Below, in pieces: positions 1 through 12,520 of a stretch of DNA of 64,000 nt. The stretch spans positions 24,804,022 through 24,868,021 of the forward strand of contig OX578150.1 in NCBI GenBank assembly GCA_951213105.1. The letters run 5' to 3'. Every line of letters begins with the position of its first letter. The stretch's first letter is position 1. The DNA comes from Amaurobius ferox. Its lineage: Eukaryota > Arthropoda > Arachnida > Araneae > Amaurobiidae. The translations under genes and the position numbers were made by a program. The notes under the pieces are model-generated. The model saw only the letters and a list, made by a program, of their open reading frames with translations. It had not been told where the DNA came from and made no database searches.

Positions 1-660
1 CTGATACCGCTGCAAAAACAGCTAATCGTATTATGAATCATCCCATTCCTTTGACAGATATTAAAAAAACTATTAGTAAAATATTATATGACAAATGGCA
101 ACATTCATGGAATCAGCAAACTCAAAATAAATTGTATGAGATAAAGCCTTTAATACAGAAGTGGACTAGTTTTCAGTGTAGGAAACTTGATGTTATATTA
201 ACTCGTTTGCGCATTGGTCATACTCGTTTTACCCACAGACACTTACTTTTAGGAGAAATTGAACCCTTTTGTAATAGTTGTCAAACGTCAGCAAGTATCA
301 AACATATTTTAATTGAGTGTTCGAAATATAAACATTTCCGTTTTAAGCATTTCAAGACTTATACTTTACATTTGGCAGAATTGATTGGAGAAAATCCTCA
401 TTTGGAGCTTTTCCCATTCCTACTGGACATTGGTTTTTTCCATCATTTTTAACTTCACTTTTTATAACCTTTTAGTCATTTTCATCTCGTTTTCATTGTT
501 GTACATGTTCCATAGTCATGGTTTTTTTTTTTCACACATTATCACTATTTTAAATTATACACATGTTTTAACCCATAGTAATTTATATATCTTGGTACCA
601 TATGTCTGGCGCAGCATATCCTCTTTGGATCTTGTGCCATTAAACCATAATCAACCAACT
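1..660 (+). mobile_element. LINE family A, copy A0, 3' end
   Basis: This is the 3' end of a non-LTR retrotransposon that begins before the window. It matches the 3' thirds of A2 and A3: the end of ORF2, a short 3'UTR, and the family terminal block around 601-660 (TTTGGATCTTGTGCC followed by AATCAACCAAC). The AACC-type tail is very short here. It ends directly against a minus-strand family B fragment at about 661, so A0 was probably inserted into that B copy. The 5' junction and any target-site duplication lie outside the window. Confidence 0.85.
3..452 (+). CDS. LINE family A ORF2, C-terminal part (partial)
   Basis: The frame is open from the first bases of the window, so this is the tail of ORF2 rather than a 139-residue protein starting at position 33. 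It begins at the last catalytic aspartate region of RNase H (DTAAK, equivalent to ADIAAK in A3) and runs to the natural ORF2 stop. The C-terminal zinc-binding motif C-x2-C-x7-H-x4-C is present (CNSC ... KHILIEC). In this family the motif follows RNase H and is thought to bind nucleic acid. No lesion is visible in this part. Confidence 0.8.
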   Translation, partial: DTAAKTANRIMNHPIPLTDIKKTISKILYDKWQHSWNQQTQNKLYEIKPLIQKWTSFQCRKLDVILTRLRIGHTRFTHRHLLLGEIEPFCNSCQTSASIKHILIECSKYKHFRFKHFKTYTLHLAELIGENPHLELFPFLLDIGFFHHF

Positions 661-1490
661 ATGACTAGATACTGGGCCAAAACAATGTCTAATACTTGCT
701 TCCCTCGAGGGTTTTCCTGATCCTGACCCCAAACTAAGTGATTAATAGATTAAGTTTTCTAACTCGTTTAATTCTATTTCTAGATTACCGTTCGGTGGAC
801 AATAGTAGGAGACGAGTAGGATTGGCATGTTCAGTTTAACAATTATTCCTACTATAGTTGGGGTATTTAATACCTCTATGTAACTATATTTATTTTCATT
901 TACGATGATTCCTGCTTTAGGGATTTCCTCTTTGGATTGAACGATTCTGCTGTTAAGTTTTACACCTGGATTACTCCATCTTTTGTATACGGTTCCTGTA
1001 CTAGTACATAATCAAATTCATCTGTATCAATTTTGTGTTGCGCAATTGTGGCTTTGGCGTTTCCTAAATTGATTTGGGCTATTGTAATTATTTGGTTTGC
1101 ATTGTTCATAATTATCCGTAATTCATCCTTTCTTCTTATGTTCTAAGCTCTATGGTTTTTATGGGGCACCTCCCATCTAAACACGTATGTCTAGTTATAA
1201 GTTTATCCCCATATTTAACATTATGTTCGTAGCAGTTCAGACACCTGGGGACCTTAGCATTACAATCTTTTACTTCATAGTTTGTTTTGCCACAATTGTT
1301 ACATTCCTTATCTTTTTCACACCTTTGTTTCATGTGGCCAATTCTTAAACAATTAATACAGCTTAAACAATTAATACCTGCTTAAATTCCTTAAGGCCAA
1401 AGCTACCCCAAGAGATGTTACGCTTTCCTAGTTTCAATGAGATTTTGAAATTTTCCAGGGAGACCTCAACGACCCAGTGATTTCAATTTC
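661..1490 (-). pseudogene. LINE family B' fragment B0: end of ORF1 and start of ORF2
   Basis: Read on the minus strand, this begins in the last RRM-like stretch of family B ORF1 (HWVVEVS, then ISWGSFGLKEF), passes the zinc knuckles (CNNC ... C, CLNC) and enters ORF2 at an ATG at 1109-1107. ORF2 continues through the endonuclease (AQINLGNA, KAGIIVN, GQDQENPRG) to about residue 160, where A0 interrupts it. Residues such as CLDGRCPIK are closer to B4 than to B2 or B3, so B0 and B4 look like one subfamily. Frameshifts break both ORFs. Confidence 0.75.
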
Positions 1491-2067
1491 TCTATGGGTA
1501 TTAACATGGGTTTTCGCACTTTTGTAATTTTTTCACAAAAAAAATGTGCGTTTTTACAAAAATGCAAACTAAAAATGTGGTAATGGGAAAAATTAACATT
1601 TCGCACAAAATGTTGCAAAAACGTAAAAAACAACAAAAATGTGTGTTTATACAAAAATGTGATGAAAAAGGTGTGTTTTTAAAGTAGCAAGATCTCGGGA
1701 ATCGGGTGTATGGGAGGGGGGGGGGGTGTTTCGCCAATCATTCCAGTCTTGGATTTCAAAATTTCAGAAATAAATATTTTAAATAATAGCAGATACTAAT
1801 GTCTGTATACGTGTGCTATTTTATAAGTGTACTACTACCATAGGGGTATTTTTAAATCTTAACATGTTTTAAAAAGAGAGTGCAATGTTTTAAAAACTGC
1901 ATGACACGCCCGAAGACTTAGTGTAGCTTAGCGTGTGGTCGGCTAGTGTAATGTGTGTGAGTTATTTCAGAATCGTGGGCCCACCACCACCCGCCAATTT
2001 AAACTGGATAAAAAACAACAAGTGTTTAATATCCAATGTAAATCGATGCCACAATTTAACTGTAATT
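1491..2067. other. AT-rich spacer, no gene seen
   Basis: Low-complexity AT-rich sequence with recurring ACAAAAATGTG-like words between about 1540 and 1680, and a run of ten G near 1718-1727. Open frames here are short and unrecognised. Confidence 0.6.
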
Positions 2068-2679
2068 CCCCCTCAGGGGTTCACTTCTTTAGTGAATACG
2101 GGTGTTGCAATCCCGAGGTACCTTAGCAAGGTTTTTCTTTCCTTTTTTCTTACTCTCTCTTTCTTCTTCCTTCTCATTTTGTCTATCCTCCTTTCCCCTT
2201 CTTTTTGTTTTGTTCTCCTTTTGTGTTTTGTGTTTCTTGTCCCTCTCAGCTGCTGGTGTCATCAATGCCGAGCCCTTAGTAAACATCACATCTGCTCTAT
2301 GGGCCCTAGTACCACTCTTCGGCCTCTGCCGTAAGGTACACCGTTTGGGCTTGGGAATGGGTTCATGTGGATGTGATGCGAAAGGGGTAGAGCTGCGTGC
2401 ATCAGTAGTTTTGCTTTTAAGAAACGTTTGCAGAGTCCCTTGGTTGCGTTGGTTAGATGGTCGAGAGTGTTTCATATCGAGAAATACCCCATGGATCTTT
2501 GTTGGTCCTTGGGCCCTGTGCACCAGGTGCACGTTATGGCCCGCTCTCCATCATCTAGCTTTGCGAATGACTCCGGCGGTTACACTTGGCACGTTAGAAA
2601 AGTGTGGGGAGGTGGAGCCTGGCGGCGGCTCCGATTGATCTGAAAGTAAACTGTGGTTTTTTTATAAGTGGTTACAAGC

Positions 2680-4069
2680 ATGGAGAATTTGAGATTGCTT
2701 TCTGTCTCAAGTTCTTCATGCTCTTTTTCAGATGAGAACAATGCTGTTCTGCCAAATATATCACGCATGGATTGGGCTGAAAGGGTTGAGATTACTGAAT
2801 TCTCAAAGCCAAAAGATGTGGCTCCCAGAGGCATGGGACAAAGTTGTGTAACATCAGGTAATGCCTCAAAAGCTAGATATTTCATCATAAAGAAGTCTGA
2901 AGGAACTTTTGCAAATTGTTCACCTTTTTTTATTCAAAAAAGTATAACTGCCTATGTAGATGATGTAAAGAATGTTATAAAACTAAGATCCGGTGACCTT
3001 TTGGTCCAAGTTACCACAAATGCTCAAGCAACAAACATAATGAAAATGACCCGTATTGGAAGTTTCAAGATCACAGTAAACTTACATATGTCACATTATT
3101 ATTCTAGAGGCGTAATTTCCGAATCAGATCTGATTTATGACAGTGAGGAAGAAATTTTGAACAATTTAATTGACCAAAATGTGTGCGCTGTAAGACGTAC
3201 CAACATTCGTAGAGAAGGGAAAGTCTTACCAACTAAACACCTCATACTTACCTTTAACTCACCAGATTTACCAAAAACCATTAAAGCAGCCTATCTGATG
3301 CCCAAAGACCGTCCTTTCGTTCCAAATCCATTAAGGTGCTTTAAGTGCCAAAGATTTGGACATTCTAAAAATTCATGCAAAGGGAAATATGAAACATGTG
3401 CCCGGTGTACTGAGCCCGGACATGAATCTGAAAATTGTTCAAAAAAAATTTCAATGTGTTAATTGTAATGGTGAACACCCATCATATGCTCGATCATGCC
3501 CTACATGGAAGATCGAAAAAGAAATACAAACTGTTAAAATCAATAATAATATTTTTTTCCCTGAAGCACGTAAAATAGTAACAGCACGTACACCTGAAGG
3601 TGTATCCTATGCCACAGTAGCCACTAAATCCTCAACTTCAGTTGCCACGCAATGTGAGAAAAGATCTATTGCTACACAAACCGAACCTATCTCTGTGCCC
3701 GAAGACAGTCCAAATCCTACTAACCCATCAAGTACTCAATTTAAACCTAAATCTGCCATACCCTTAGCAACTTTTAGACCAGAGTTTTCACAGCCAAATA
3801 AACCAAGTACCAGTGGGGATACTGAAACATATACTACAATGAACAAAAAAAAATCGAACCAAAAATCTAAATTAAAAAATGAAACAGACGAACTTGCACC
3901 TAGAAAATCATTAAAAAGAGTAGATGCAAAAAATGATGCCAATATTGATGATGCAGTACAACTATGTGTTTCGGATGACGAAACAATGTTGACGGATGTG
4001 TTGCCACCTTCATCCAATAGGTCCAGGGTGAACAGTTCTCGTTCACCAAAAAAGAAAAAACCTACATAA
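2680..4069 (+). pseudogene. LINE family A ORF1 (gag-like, CCHC), frameshifted
   Basis: ORF1 encodes the RNA-binding protein of the element. The ATG at 2680 is chosen because the same ATGGAGAAT start occurs in A2 and A3. Visible are a central region common to jockey-like ORF1s (GDLLVQV, YSRGVISESDLIYD) and three zinc knuckles: CFKCQRFGHSKNSC, CARC...HESENC, CVNCNGEHPSYARSC. A frameshift near 3450, in a run of eight A, splits the second and third knuckles. The tail is lysine rich (SPKKKKPT). The stop overlaps the ORF2 start as TAATG, as expected for termination-reinitiation. Confidence 0.85.
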
Positions 4070-7000
4070 TGGCTTCTTAAGTTTCTTGGAACTGCCGTGG
4101 TTTGCAGACCAAGTTGTTTGAGGTTAAATCATTAATTAATACTTATCATCCCATTTGTGTCTGTGTTCAAGAAACATTTTTAAAATTTAACAATAGTATA
4201 AATTTTAAACATTTTACTTGCATTCGCAAAGATTTTGATCAAAACAGTAAAGTTTCTGGGGGAGTAGCCTTGCTAATTTCCCATGACTATCCTACCTCCA
4301 ATGTAAACTTACCACTAACTTACAAGCTGTTGCTGCTCGTATCCATATTAAGACATTGATTACAATATGCTGTATATATATTCCACCAAATGATAATATT
4401 GATTGCAAGGAACTTGATGATTTGATTGGTCAACTACCTCTGTCATTCGTAATATTGGGTGACTTTAATGGTCACAACCCTCTTTGGGGTAGTTGTGACA
4501 TGAATCACAGAGGACAGCAAATTGAACAGTGTATTAGTGATCACAGCCTATGCCTATTAAATAGCAATGAACATACCTACTTTCATCAACCAAGCAAGAC
4601 ATTCCACACTATCGATCTTGCTTTCTGTTCCCCGTCAGTCCTTCCATACTGGTCCTTTTTAGTCGACAAAGATCTACACAATAGCGACCATTTTCCCATT
4701 GTTCTCTTTAACAGTCAAATCAGATCACCTGTGAAACCATCGCGATATATCTTTTCGAAAGCTGATTGGTTAACATTTACTTCCCAAGCTGTGATAGCTG
4801 ATGATGCAGTTCAGAGCTGTGACATTGATACAGCTGTAAACAATATTGCAAATCTCTTGATTAAGGCTGCTGATAATACAATCCCTAAGAATTCTGGAAA
4901 ACATCTAAGTATCGCTTTCATTGGTGGAATGATGAATGTCGCGAGGCATACAAAAAACAAAAGAAAGCCTGGGCCAAATTTCGAAGGTATCCTACTACTG
5001 ATAATCTTACTGCATTTAAATATACAAAAGCTGTTGCTCGTAGGATACGCAGACAAAGACAAAGAGAGTCATGGGAGGAGTATGTCAGTGGACTAACCTC
5101 TTCCATTTCCAGCAAGAAAGTATGGGAAAAGGTCAAAAAGTGTTCAGGTGTCTATAATGACCACCTTATATCTGTTATAAATAGTAATGGCTCAATTATT
5201 AGCTCTCCGGCAGAAATAGCAAATGAAATAGCCAAAGCCTTTGCAGATGTTTCAAACTCAGCAAGTTATTCAGAACCATTCCTGTCACATAAAATCAGAT
5301 CAGAAAAGAAACCAATTGTCTTCTCACAAGCCAAACACTTGCCATACAATTCTCCGTTTACAAAGTTTGAACTTCTTACAGCGTCACAGACTCAGGAAAC
5401 CAGCAGTGGGCCAGATGGTGTCATTTATACTATGCTGAAACACCTTTTTCACGAGTCTTTATTGAACCTTTTATATCTGTACAACAGTATTTATATGGAA
5501 CATAAGTTTCCGACATCCTGGCAAAGAGCAATCACCATACCCATTATAAAACCAGGAAAAGACCCAAAAGTCCTTCAAGTTACCGACCCATTGCTTTGAC
5601 AAGCTGTATTTGCAAAATTATGGAAAAAATGGTAAATGCCCGACTTGTTTATTTCCTTGAAACAAATAAACTTTTATCTCCACATCAAAGTGGTTTTGGA
5701 CGAGGAAGATCTACCTCTGACAATATTATTGCTCTGGAATCCCAGATCAGGACTGCCTACCTTAGGCGAAATCATTTAGTGTCAATATTTTTTGATATTG
5801 ACAAAGCCTATGATCGCACATGGCGCTATGGTATTATTAAGGACCTTTTTGATTTTAATTTAAAAGGAAATCTTCCCATTTTTATACAAAACTTTTTAGC
5901 ACATAGGACATTCAAAGTTCGTATTGGTACTGTGTTTTCAAATCCTCACGTACAAGAGGAGGGAGTGCCACAAGGAAGTGTATTGAGTGTGACTCTATTT
6001 TCCATAAAAATCAACAGTATTTTAAACCATCTACCACCATCAGTTCATAAAAGCCTCTATGTGGATGATTTGCAAGTATCATACCAAGCACATGATATGC
6101 GCACTGTTGAAAGACAGTGTCAAACTGCAGTAAATGGCATTCTGCAATGGGCTAATCTAAATGGATTCAGGTTTTCAATCCAAAAGACTTGTTGTGTTCA
6201 CTTCACCAGAAAACGAGGTCTACACTTACCTCTAGAGATTTTCATGGAGAATGCTAAAATTGCTTTTGTGGATGAAGTGCAATTTCTTGGAATCTGGTTC
6301 GATAGAAAACTCACCTTCCTACCCCATGTTCAGAAATTGAGAAAGAAATGTGAGAGAGCCATTAACATTTTAAAAGTTCTGTCAAATACGAAATGGGGTG
6401 CAGATACTACTTCAATGCTACGTATATATAGGGCCATTATTCGTTCCAAGATTGATTATGGATGCAATGTTTATGGGAGTGCACGAACATCTGTTCTTCA
6501 GAAACTGGACACAATACATAATAAGGCATTACGTATATGTTCAGGTGCCTTTAGAACATCTCCTGTTCAAAGCTTATATGTGTACTGCAATGAGCAACCT
6601 CTAGAATTCAGGCGTGAACAGTTGATGCTGAATTATTACTATCGGGTCATGTACTTACAGAACCACCCTCTGCCACGACTAATACTAGATGAGCATTATG
6701 ATCGACTCTACGACCACAGACCCTCATGCATTCCTTCTTTTGGCAAGCGGATACGAAATATATTATCAATAACCCCACAAGTAGATGTAAATATAAGGAA
6801 AACAAAGTGTTTTGAAACACCTCCATGGCATGTTCCAGATTTTATATATCTCAACCCATTTAGTAATTTTACTAAGAGAAACACAGATCAGACTATTTAT
6901 CTGCAACTGTTTGCTGAACATAGAAATCTCTACAACGAGTTTACTCCTATTTTCACAGATGGTTCAAAAGCTGGCAATTACGTAGGGTTGGCTTATGTAT

Positions 7001-7287
7001 CTAAAAATACTATAAAGTCTTTTAAACTGCATGCATCTTGCTCTATTTTTACTGCTGAGATTATGGCAATATACCAGAGTCTTATATTCATATCGCATCA
7101 AATTTCCAAAAAGCACATCATTTATACCGATTCATTGAGTTCGCTACAACTTTTATCATCTAGGACTGCTATGAATTACCCCTATTGCCTCTGATATTCT
7201 TAAGTATGAACATCGTCTAAAGGTACAGGGATACCAAACTGAATTTTGTTGGGTGCCAGGACATGTTGGTATCAGAGGAAATGAGTT
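4069..7287 (+). pseudogene. LINE family A ORF2 (EN-RT-RNase H), multiply broken
   Basis: Homologous to the intact 1225-residue ORF2 of A3. The first codons contain a stop (MAS, stop, VSWNCRG), and further frameshifts fall near 4350, 5090-5240, 5400-5600 and 7190. APE-type endonuclease motifs remain (SWNCRG, QETFL, LGDFNGHN, NSDHFP). The longest open segment, 5596-7194, carries RT motifs FDIDKAYD, VPQGSVLS and LYVDDLQV and the first RNase H aspartate (FTDGSKAG). The gene is cut off at 7287 before the last RNase H motif and C-terminal zinc motif. Confidence 0.9.
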
Positions 7288-7345
7288 CTTCTACTCTTCT
7301 TCTACTCTCCATTCTTCTACTCTCTCCGTTCTTCCATTCTTCTAC
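7288..7345. repeat. CT-rich microsatellite at A1 breakpoint
   Basis: Imperfect TTCTACTC/TTCTTCTACTCT repeats start exactly where A1 homology stops, so the repeat may have mediated or followed the break. Confidence 0.6.
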
Positions 7346-8338
7346 TCTTCGCTGATGCCTGAAGCCTCCCTCATGATTATGTAGTCCTATTTCCAGGATC
7401 CACTGTGGGTCGTCATAGGCCCTGTTAAAACTGTTTAAGCTCATAGATCCATAACCCGATCGGTTATAATAGGCGGCAAGGTCCATTACTTCAAGTTAAA
7501 TTTAAGAGCGTTACTAAACTTTAAATAATACGAGGTAAAAAAAGTTGAGAGCAGCAAGTAAATTGTAATTTTTTTTTTAAAGTATCGCTTATATCGGTAG
7601 TGTGTACCTAAGATACATTCGTTAAGAGTTAACAATACTAGGATAGTTACACACATCTTAAAAGTACCAACTACAACGTTTCAAAATATAACAATTGCAG
7701 TATCTCTAGGCATTTTACAAGGGAGGTATACGTGATTTTTAATAATGGTGTCGGCATTTTAACAAACTAAATGTGACACTATAGGATCGCTAGCGCTTTG
7801 AGGTACAGCAGGTGCATTTATTAAGAATCAGGTGGAAATAGCATGGAAAGGCTATTAACACTCCCTAATGTCGATATTCCTTTTATCTAAGAGTTACTTA
7901 TAACACTTTTAGGAGGGCGCTAAGTTAAAAGGAATTTATTGCTTAACATAGTATTCTAACACAGTGAGTTGGTTAACAATTGAGGATCAATATACCCTCG
8001 AGGGTGTATTGATCGCATGTATGTAGCTTGTATGAGAATGAACAATTTTTTAAATAATAGGGTATCGCCCACTTAAACGCATTTTACTTTAGGCATGATA
8101 TATTGTGAGTAAAAAGCGGTACCTATGACGCTTAAATGATTGAATTACTATTATCCGTCTAACTTTAACGATGAGTGTGGTCGGGTGCTATATATCTAAC
8201 ATCTCTTTGTATCCGAGTAAGAATGTGTGATGGATGCCTAACACATACCCCATAACACCTCTGAATAGCAGGAGTAGTACTTGCTATATTACAAAACATG
8301 AATAAACAAATGCTTAAGGCAATATACACACATGCAGC
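7346..8338. other. No gene recognised
   Basis: Mixed-composition sequence without a convincing gene. A minus-strand open frame starts at 7486, but its 89 residues run into the CT repeat and match nothing I recognise. One strong palindrome is listed separately. Confidence 0.5.
7985..8014. repeat. 30-bp near-perfect palindrome
   Basis: Arms GATCAATATACCCTC and GAGGGTGTATTGATC are reverse complements apart from one mismatched pair, with no spacer. Confidence 0.85.
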
Positions 8339-8546
8339 CGGTATTGAAGCGAATCATTTTACAAATCTCCTCAGGTTCTTACCTGAACCGCATAAACCCA
8401 TTAAACGTCACTGATATAATAGCTTATAAGTGTTAGAATTATCGTTAAAAATCCCCAATTGAATAATAGGAAAGCGACTTAACACCTGATTTTCCCCATG
8501 TGTGTTTTCAGACAACTTGAGAATACTCCCGCACCCCTGACATAAC
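8339..8546 (+). repeat. 208-bp direct repeat, copy 1
   Basis: Starts CGGTATTGAAGCG and ends CCCCTGACATAAC. It is almost identical to 9066-9274; the visible differences are one base near the start and a short variable site (TTTCAG against TTATTCCG). I recognise no coding content and no retroviral ends (TG...CA), so I do not call it an LTR. Confidence 0.9.
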
Positions 8547-8575
8547 TTGTCATTCCCACACCCGAGGGGACATAC

Positions 8576-8595
8576 CTAGTTGTGGGGACAACTAG
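8576..8595. repeat. Perfect 8-bp hairpin
   Basis: CTAGTTGT, GGGG, ACAACTAG. It lies 29 bp after copy 1 of the direct repeat. Confidence 0.8.
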
Positions 8596-8995
8596 ATGTT
8601 TACCTGATGAATAGAAATCACGTTCATGCCTATTCCTGACACTTTCTATATAAGAAGTGTCTCTATGTTCAATGGGGAGTATACTTTATGAATAAAATTG
8701 CAGTAAAATATTGTATACAGTGCTAAATTGAATAATGCTGAGTTTAATAAAATAATAATAATAATAATACAGAGTTTAAAGAAAAAATATAATTTATTAA
8801 ACAACTTGTAATACATTTACACAGCCGTTTCATTATCCATTAAGGCTAGAACATTACTTTTTAGAGTTTCCATGGATATATTCCGTGTGAGTGTTATAAA
8901 ATAAGAGTTATTCTTGAATTGGTTTACAGAGAGAGCAATTTCGCTCATATCCAATCTTAAAAGTATAGGAGAAACTTTTTTGGAGATGGCAACAC

Positions 8996-9028
8996 CTAGG
9001 ATTCACCGTCGAAGGCGGTGAATCCTAG
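8996..9028. repeat. Perfect 13-bp inverted repeat with 7-nt loop
   Basis: CTAGGATTCACCG, TCGAAGG, CGGTGAATCCTAG. It lies shortly before copy 2 of the direct repeat. Confidence 0.85.
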
Positions 9029-9065
9029 CGACTATTTATAAGTATTTAGCGATTAATTGAAGCGA

Positions 9066-9274
9066 CGGTATTGAAGCGAATCATTTTACAACTCTCCTCA
9101 GGTTCTTACCTGAACCGCATAAACCCATTAAACGTCACTGATATAATAGCTTATAAGTGTTAGAATTATCGTTAAAAATCCCCAATTGAATAATAGGAAA
9201 GCGACTTAACACCTGATTTTCCCCATGTGTGTTATTCCGACAACTTGAGAATACTCCCGCACCCCTGACATAAC
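9066..9274 (+). repeat. Direct repeat, copy 2
   Basis: Same orientation as 8339-8546, with copy starts 727 bp apart. Flanking sequences differ on both sides, so the repeat ends are well defined. Confidence 0.9.
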
Positions 9275-12200
9275 CTTCGACCAGAGATATAGGTAGACTG
9301 CGCATTGCTATTCAGAAGAGATTGAAAAAGTGACCACTGCATGTATCACGTGACTTAGGGTCGAGGACTCGCAGACTTGGCGACTTATTGCGCGCTTGGC
9401 GCTATAAAGTAATTTTTTTGTACTGGAGTAAAATAGTGCTGAATACGTGTGATGTATTTCAAAATACATATTGTTTAGGTCCTAACTAATCAAGTTCCAT
9501 TAATCACACTAACATGAAATTTGACATGTCGTCTTTTGTGATATATTTTAATTTTCTAGTTAGAAGGTCCAAATTTAGTATTTCGTTGTCTTTTACGGTA
9601 TATATTGATTCTTGTATTTTGAGCCTTATCGGGCTAGCCCATCCTGGGCCCGCCATACATATATACTCATTATGCGGGAATAACTCGAGATCCGGTGTAT
9701 CTAGAAAGATCATGTCATATTTGGCATGATTATCTTTCATGGTATATTTTAATACATTGGATTTTGAACCTTACCATCCGAGCCCGTACAGGAACCGTTA
9801 AGAGTAATGCACTGAAGAATAACTTAATGTTATTCTAAGGAAAAACTCGGGAACCGGAGCAAACATTTTATATGGTGTTGTCCTTCACATATTTAAGTTA
9901 CATACAACTAATAAAAGGGTGTATTTGAAAAGAAAATACGTTTTTTGTTTGTTTTTGCTTGTTTTCAATTCAATTAATAAAATCATCAGTGAAATTGTCC
10001 TTAATTTCGAAAAGAGCATTAATTATATTATTTAGGTTGTTGATGTTTAATATTAATGCATCAACCTTTTAATAATGAATAAAAAACCTGTATAAACTTT
10101 GAGATTTTAAAAGTATACATTTACAGAGCTACCATACCATTTAGTATTATAAAAGTGCCACTAAAATTATTCTTTTACTTCAGTAAACGTGTATTTTTAA
10201 CAAAATACTTCTTTTTTTAGATTTTGTATAAACGAAGTGCAAAATTGCCTCAATGCCAATTTTCAAATTTCGAAATATAGCTGACCAATATACAATTTCA
10301 TATAACTATTCAAAATCTTGAATATTATTCCCAAATTATGCAACAGCTACTTTATATTCTTTGACCCCCCCCCCCCCCCCCCCAAAAAAAAAAATGTTTT
10401 TAAAGATATTCGGACACAGCGTTATTATAATAAATCAAAATGCTGCTTGCAAGACATTAATTTGCAACTTCTTAATAAAATTTCAGTTCTGAAATTCTTA
10501 TTGGTCATTTTTTCCAAATATGTGGATCTAAAAGACCCATTTTATATCAGAAGAACGAGGTATATCAATACATAATTCACCACTGGTTTATATAATGTAT
10601 ATAAAATTAAACGGGATAAAATAAACCAAGAAATCACTAACTATTAATGTACTGAAATTAAAATTTTCCCTAACAATTTTTATGATTGTAAGATTGTGCA
10701 TATCCGTGCGCATGGTTTTAGTATTAAATTGGTTTCCTTTTGCAATTGATTCCCTTATAGATACGTTATTAAATAAATATAAAAGAAAATACAAACAATT
10801 GTCTATAAACTTTCTTTATTATATGTCCAATTCATATATAACTATTAATCTGCATACATAAAATTTTGGTCATATGTATTAAGTATATCATATCATCACA
10901 TACATAAAATAAAGAAGCAATTAATTATAACAAAAGAAGTTTAACAGAATCAGAAAGCAATTTAGACTACACACTTTTAAAAAAGTTTTCAGAGAGATAC
11001 AGAAAAGAAAATGCAAGACCAATTTTTCACCAGTTTACTTGCTAAAAATGTTTTGGAAAATGCCATCCTTTAATTAATAGTAATGCAATACAAATGTTAA
11101 AAAAGTTCCATAGCCACTAAAATTGGGCAAGTAAAATATGTATTCTACATTTAATGTATAATACATGGTTTTCTACTGATGTATTCTACAATGTAGAAAA
11201 CATTAGATTTCTGAAGTATAGCGAACCTAACTAATCATTTTACTTTTAAGTAATATATTAAGCCTTAAGAATGTATGATATTTAAAAATATTAACATATT
11301 TTCAATGTTCAAAATAAAAAAACTAACATTGCCATTTTATAATAATTAAATACATATTTTCACCGAGTGAATAATAATTCCGATACTTAATCCCAGAGAT
11401 CTTTAGTTTCTATGCATATACATCAAATGCCGCCCATAAAAATGGTAACAGCTCACTCAATATGTTATGGATAAATCCAAGTTAACTGCAGAAAAACATT
11501 GTTTTTTTCACATTATAAGGCACACAAATAAATTTAATATGGGATGCAAATTATGTATGTATGGTATATAATCAATTTATTATATATAATTAAAGAAAAT
11601 ATGTCTGTCTGCTGGTTGTATAGAGGAACATTGAGGTGACCCACAGCTAAGAAATTTGGTACAGTTTTACTCCAAGTCACATCCAAACATACTTTGGAGT
11701 GATTTTGCTTTATTTGAATTATTTTATATTAAATGCACACAATTTTGAGAAATTTTCACACAAATAAGTTCCTTATTGATCCAAAATATTATTACAAAGT
11801 TTTACTTTGGCACCATTAAAAGTATCAAAGAGCTAAATAGAATCTATAGAACAATAATTTCTTCACATTTAAAATTATTTTTAATTTTTTTAAATATGTG
11901 TTTTTTAAATATGTGCTTTTTTACTGTAGAAAACTGAACTTTGACAAGCAAATAAATAAACGTAGAGCCATCATTAATGCCCTGTTATTTTAAAACTAAA
12001 GATTTTCTGAAAGATTAATAAGCTTTTTCTGAGAACAAAGAGACAGCTTTATTTAACATTTTGAATTATATTTTTGATGAATTGAAGCTGATGATAAACT
12101 TAAAGAGTTGCCTTTTACATTAAAGTGAAAACTGAAATGTATAAACTTAAAATATAACAAGCAAGTGAAAAAAGTTTTAAGATTCACACTTTTATTTTAA

Positions 12201-12520
12201 AATGTACAAAAATGAAAAGAAAAATTAATTTTCTCACATTTTAATGTAAGAAGGAAATTTCTTTTTCACATTTAAAATATTTTAAAATAAAAGTGTGGAC
12301 ACCGAAACTTGTTTCTGCCTCCTTGTTTTTAACATTTTAAAACAAATTTGTGGATGACTCAAATTGCGTTAAAATCAAATAAAATTGATATTCTCAGAGA
12401 AATCCTAAGAAATTTTTAGTCAGATATACTTATTTTTTCAATGCAGCATTTTAAAAGGATTGGTACTAAAGATTCCAGGAATAATTTAAATTTAATAAAA
12501 AAAAATAATATAAAGAAAAT
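9275..12520. other. AT-rich spacer, no gene recognised
   Basis: More than 3 kb of AT-rich sequence without a supportable gene. Notable features are a run of about 18 C followed by a run of A near 10364-10393, and short unrecognised open frames on both strands at 9504-9740. This may include introns or UTR of the minus-strand transposase gene that ends at 12521, but nothing shows that. Confidence 0.5.

Larger units (their letters stand above)
2068..7287 (+). mobile_element. LINE family A, copy A1, missing its 3' end
   Basis: A1 starts with the family 5' end (CCCCTCAGGGG, then a TTCACT/AGTGAA hairpin), shared with A2 at 28174 and A3 at 47402. It has a polypyrimidine-rich 5'UTR of about 610 bp, then ORF1 and ORF2. 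Homology to A2 stops abruptly at about 7287, inside RNase H just after a sequence encoding GNE, and CT-rich sequence follows. A LINE copy lacking its 3' end is not expected from target-primed reverse transcription, so a later deletion or rearrangement is likely. Confidence 0.9.

Noticed and set aside
2102..2638. 178-codon sense ORF with signal-peptide-like start in the A1 5'UTR
   Set aside because: The hydrophobic part is a translated polypyrimidine tract, and the frame is broken in A2 and A3.
7217..7486. 89-residue minus-strand gene after A1
   Set aside because: Its C-terminal half is the CT-repeat and LINE sequence in antisense; the remainder matches nothing recognised and lacks supporting context.
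8339..9274. LTR pair of a small retrotransposon
   Set aside because: No TG...CA ends, primer site, polypurine tract or coding sequence between the repeats, and no target duplication was found.
9504..9740. 78-residue minus-strand ORF
   Set aside because: Short, unrecognised, overlapped by an equally long plus-strand frame, and without splice or promoter context.
10364..10393. Poly-C/poly-A tract as a functional element
   Set aside because: A simple homopolymer run, prone to sequencing and assembly error, with no associated feature.
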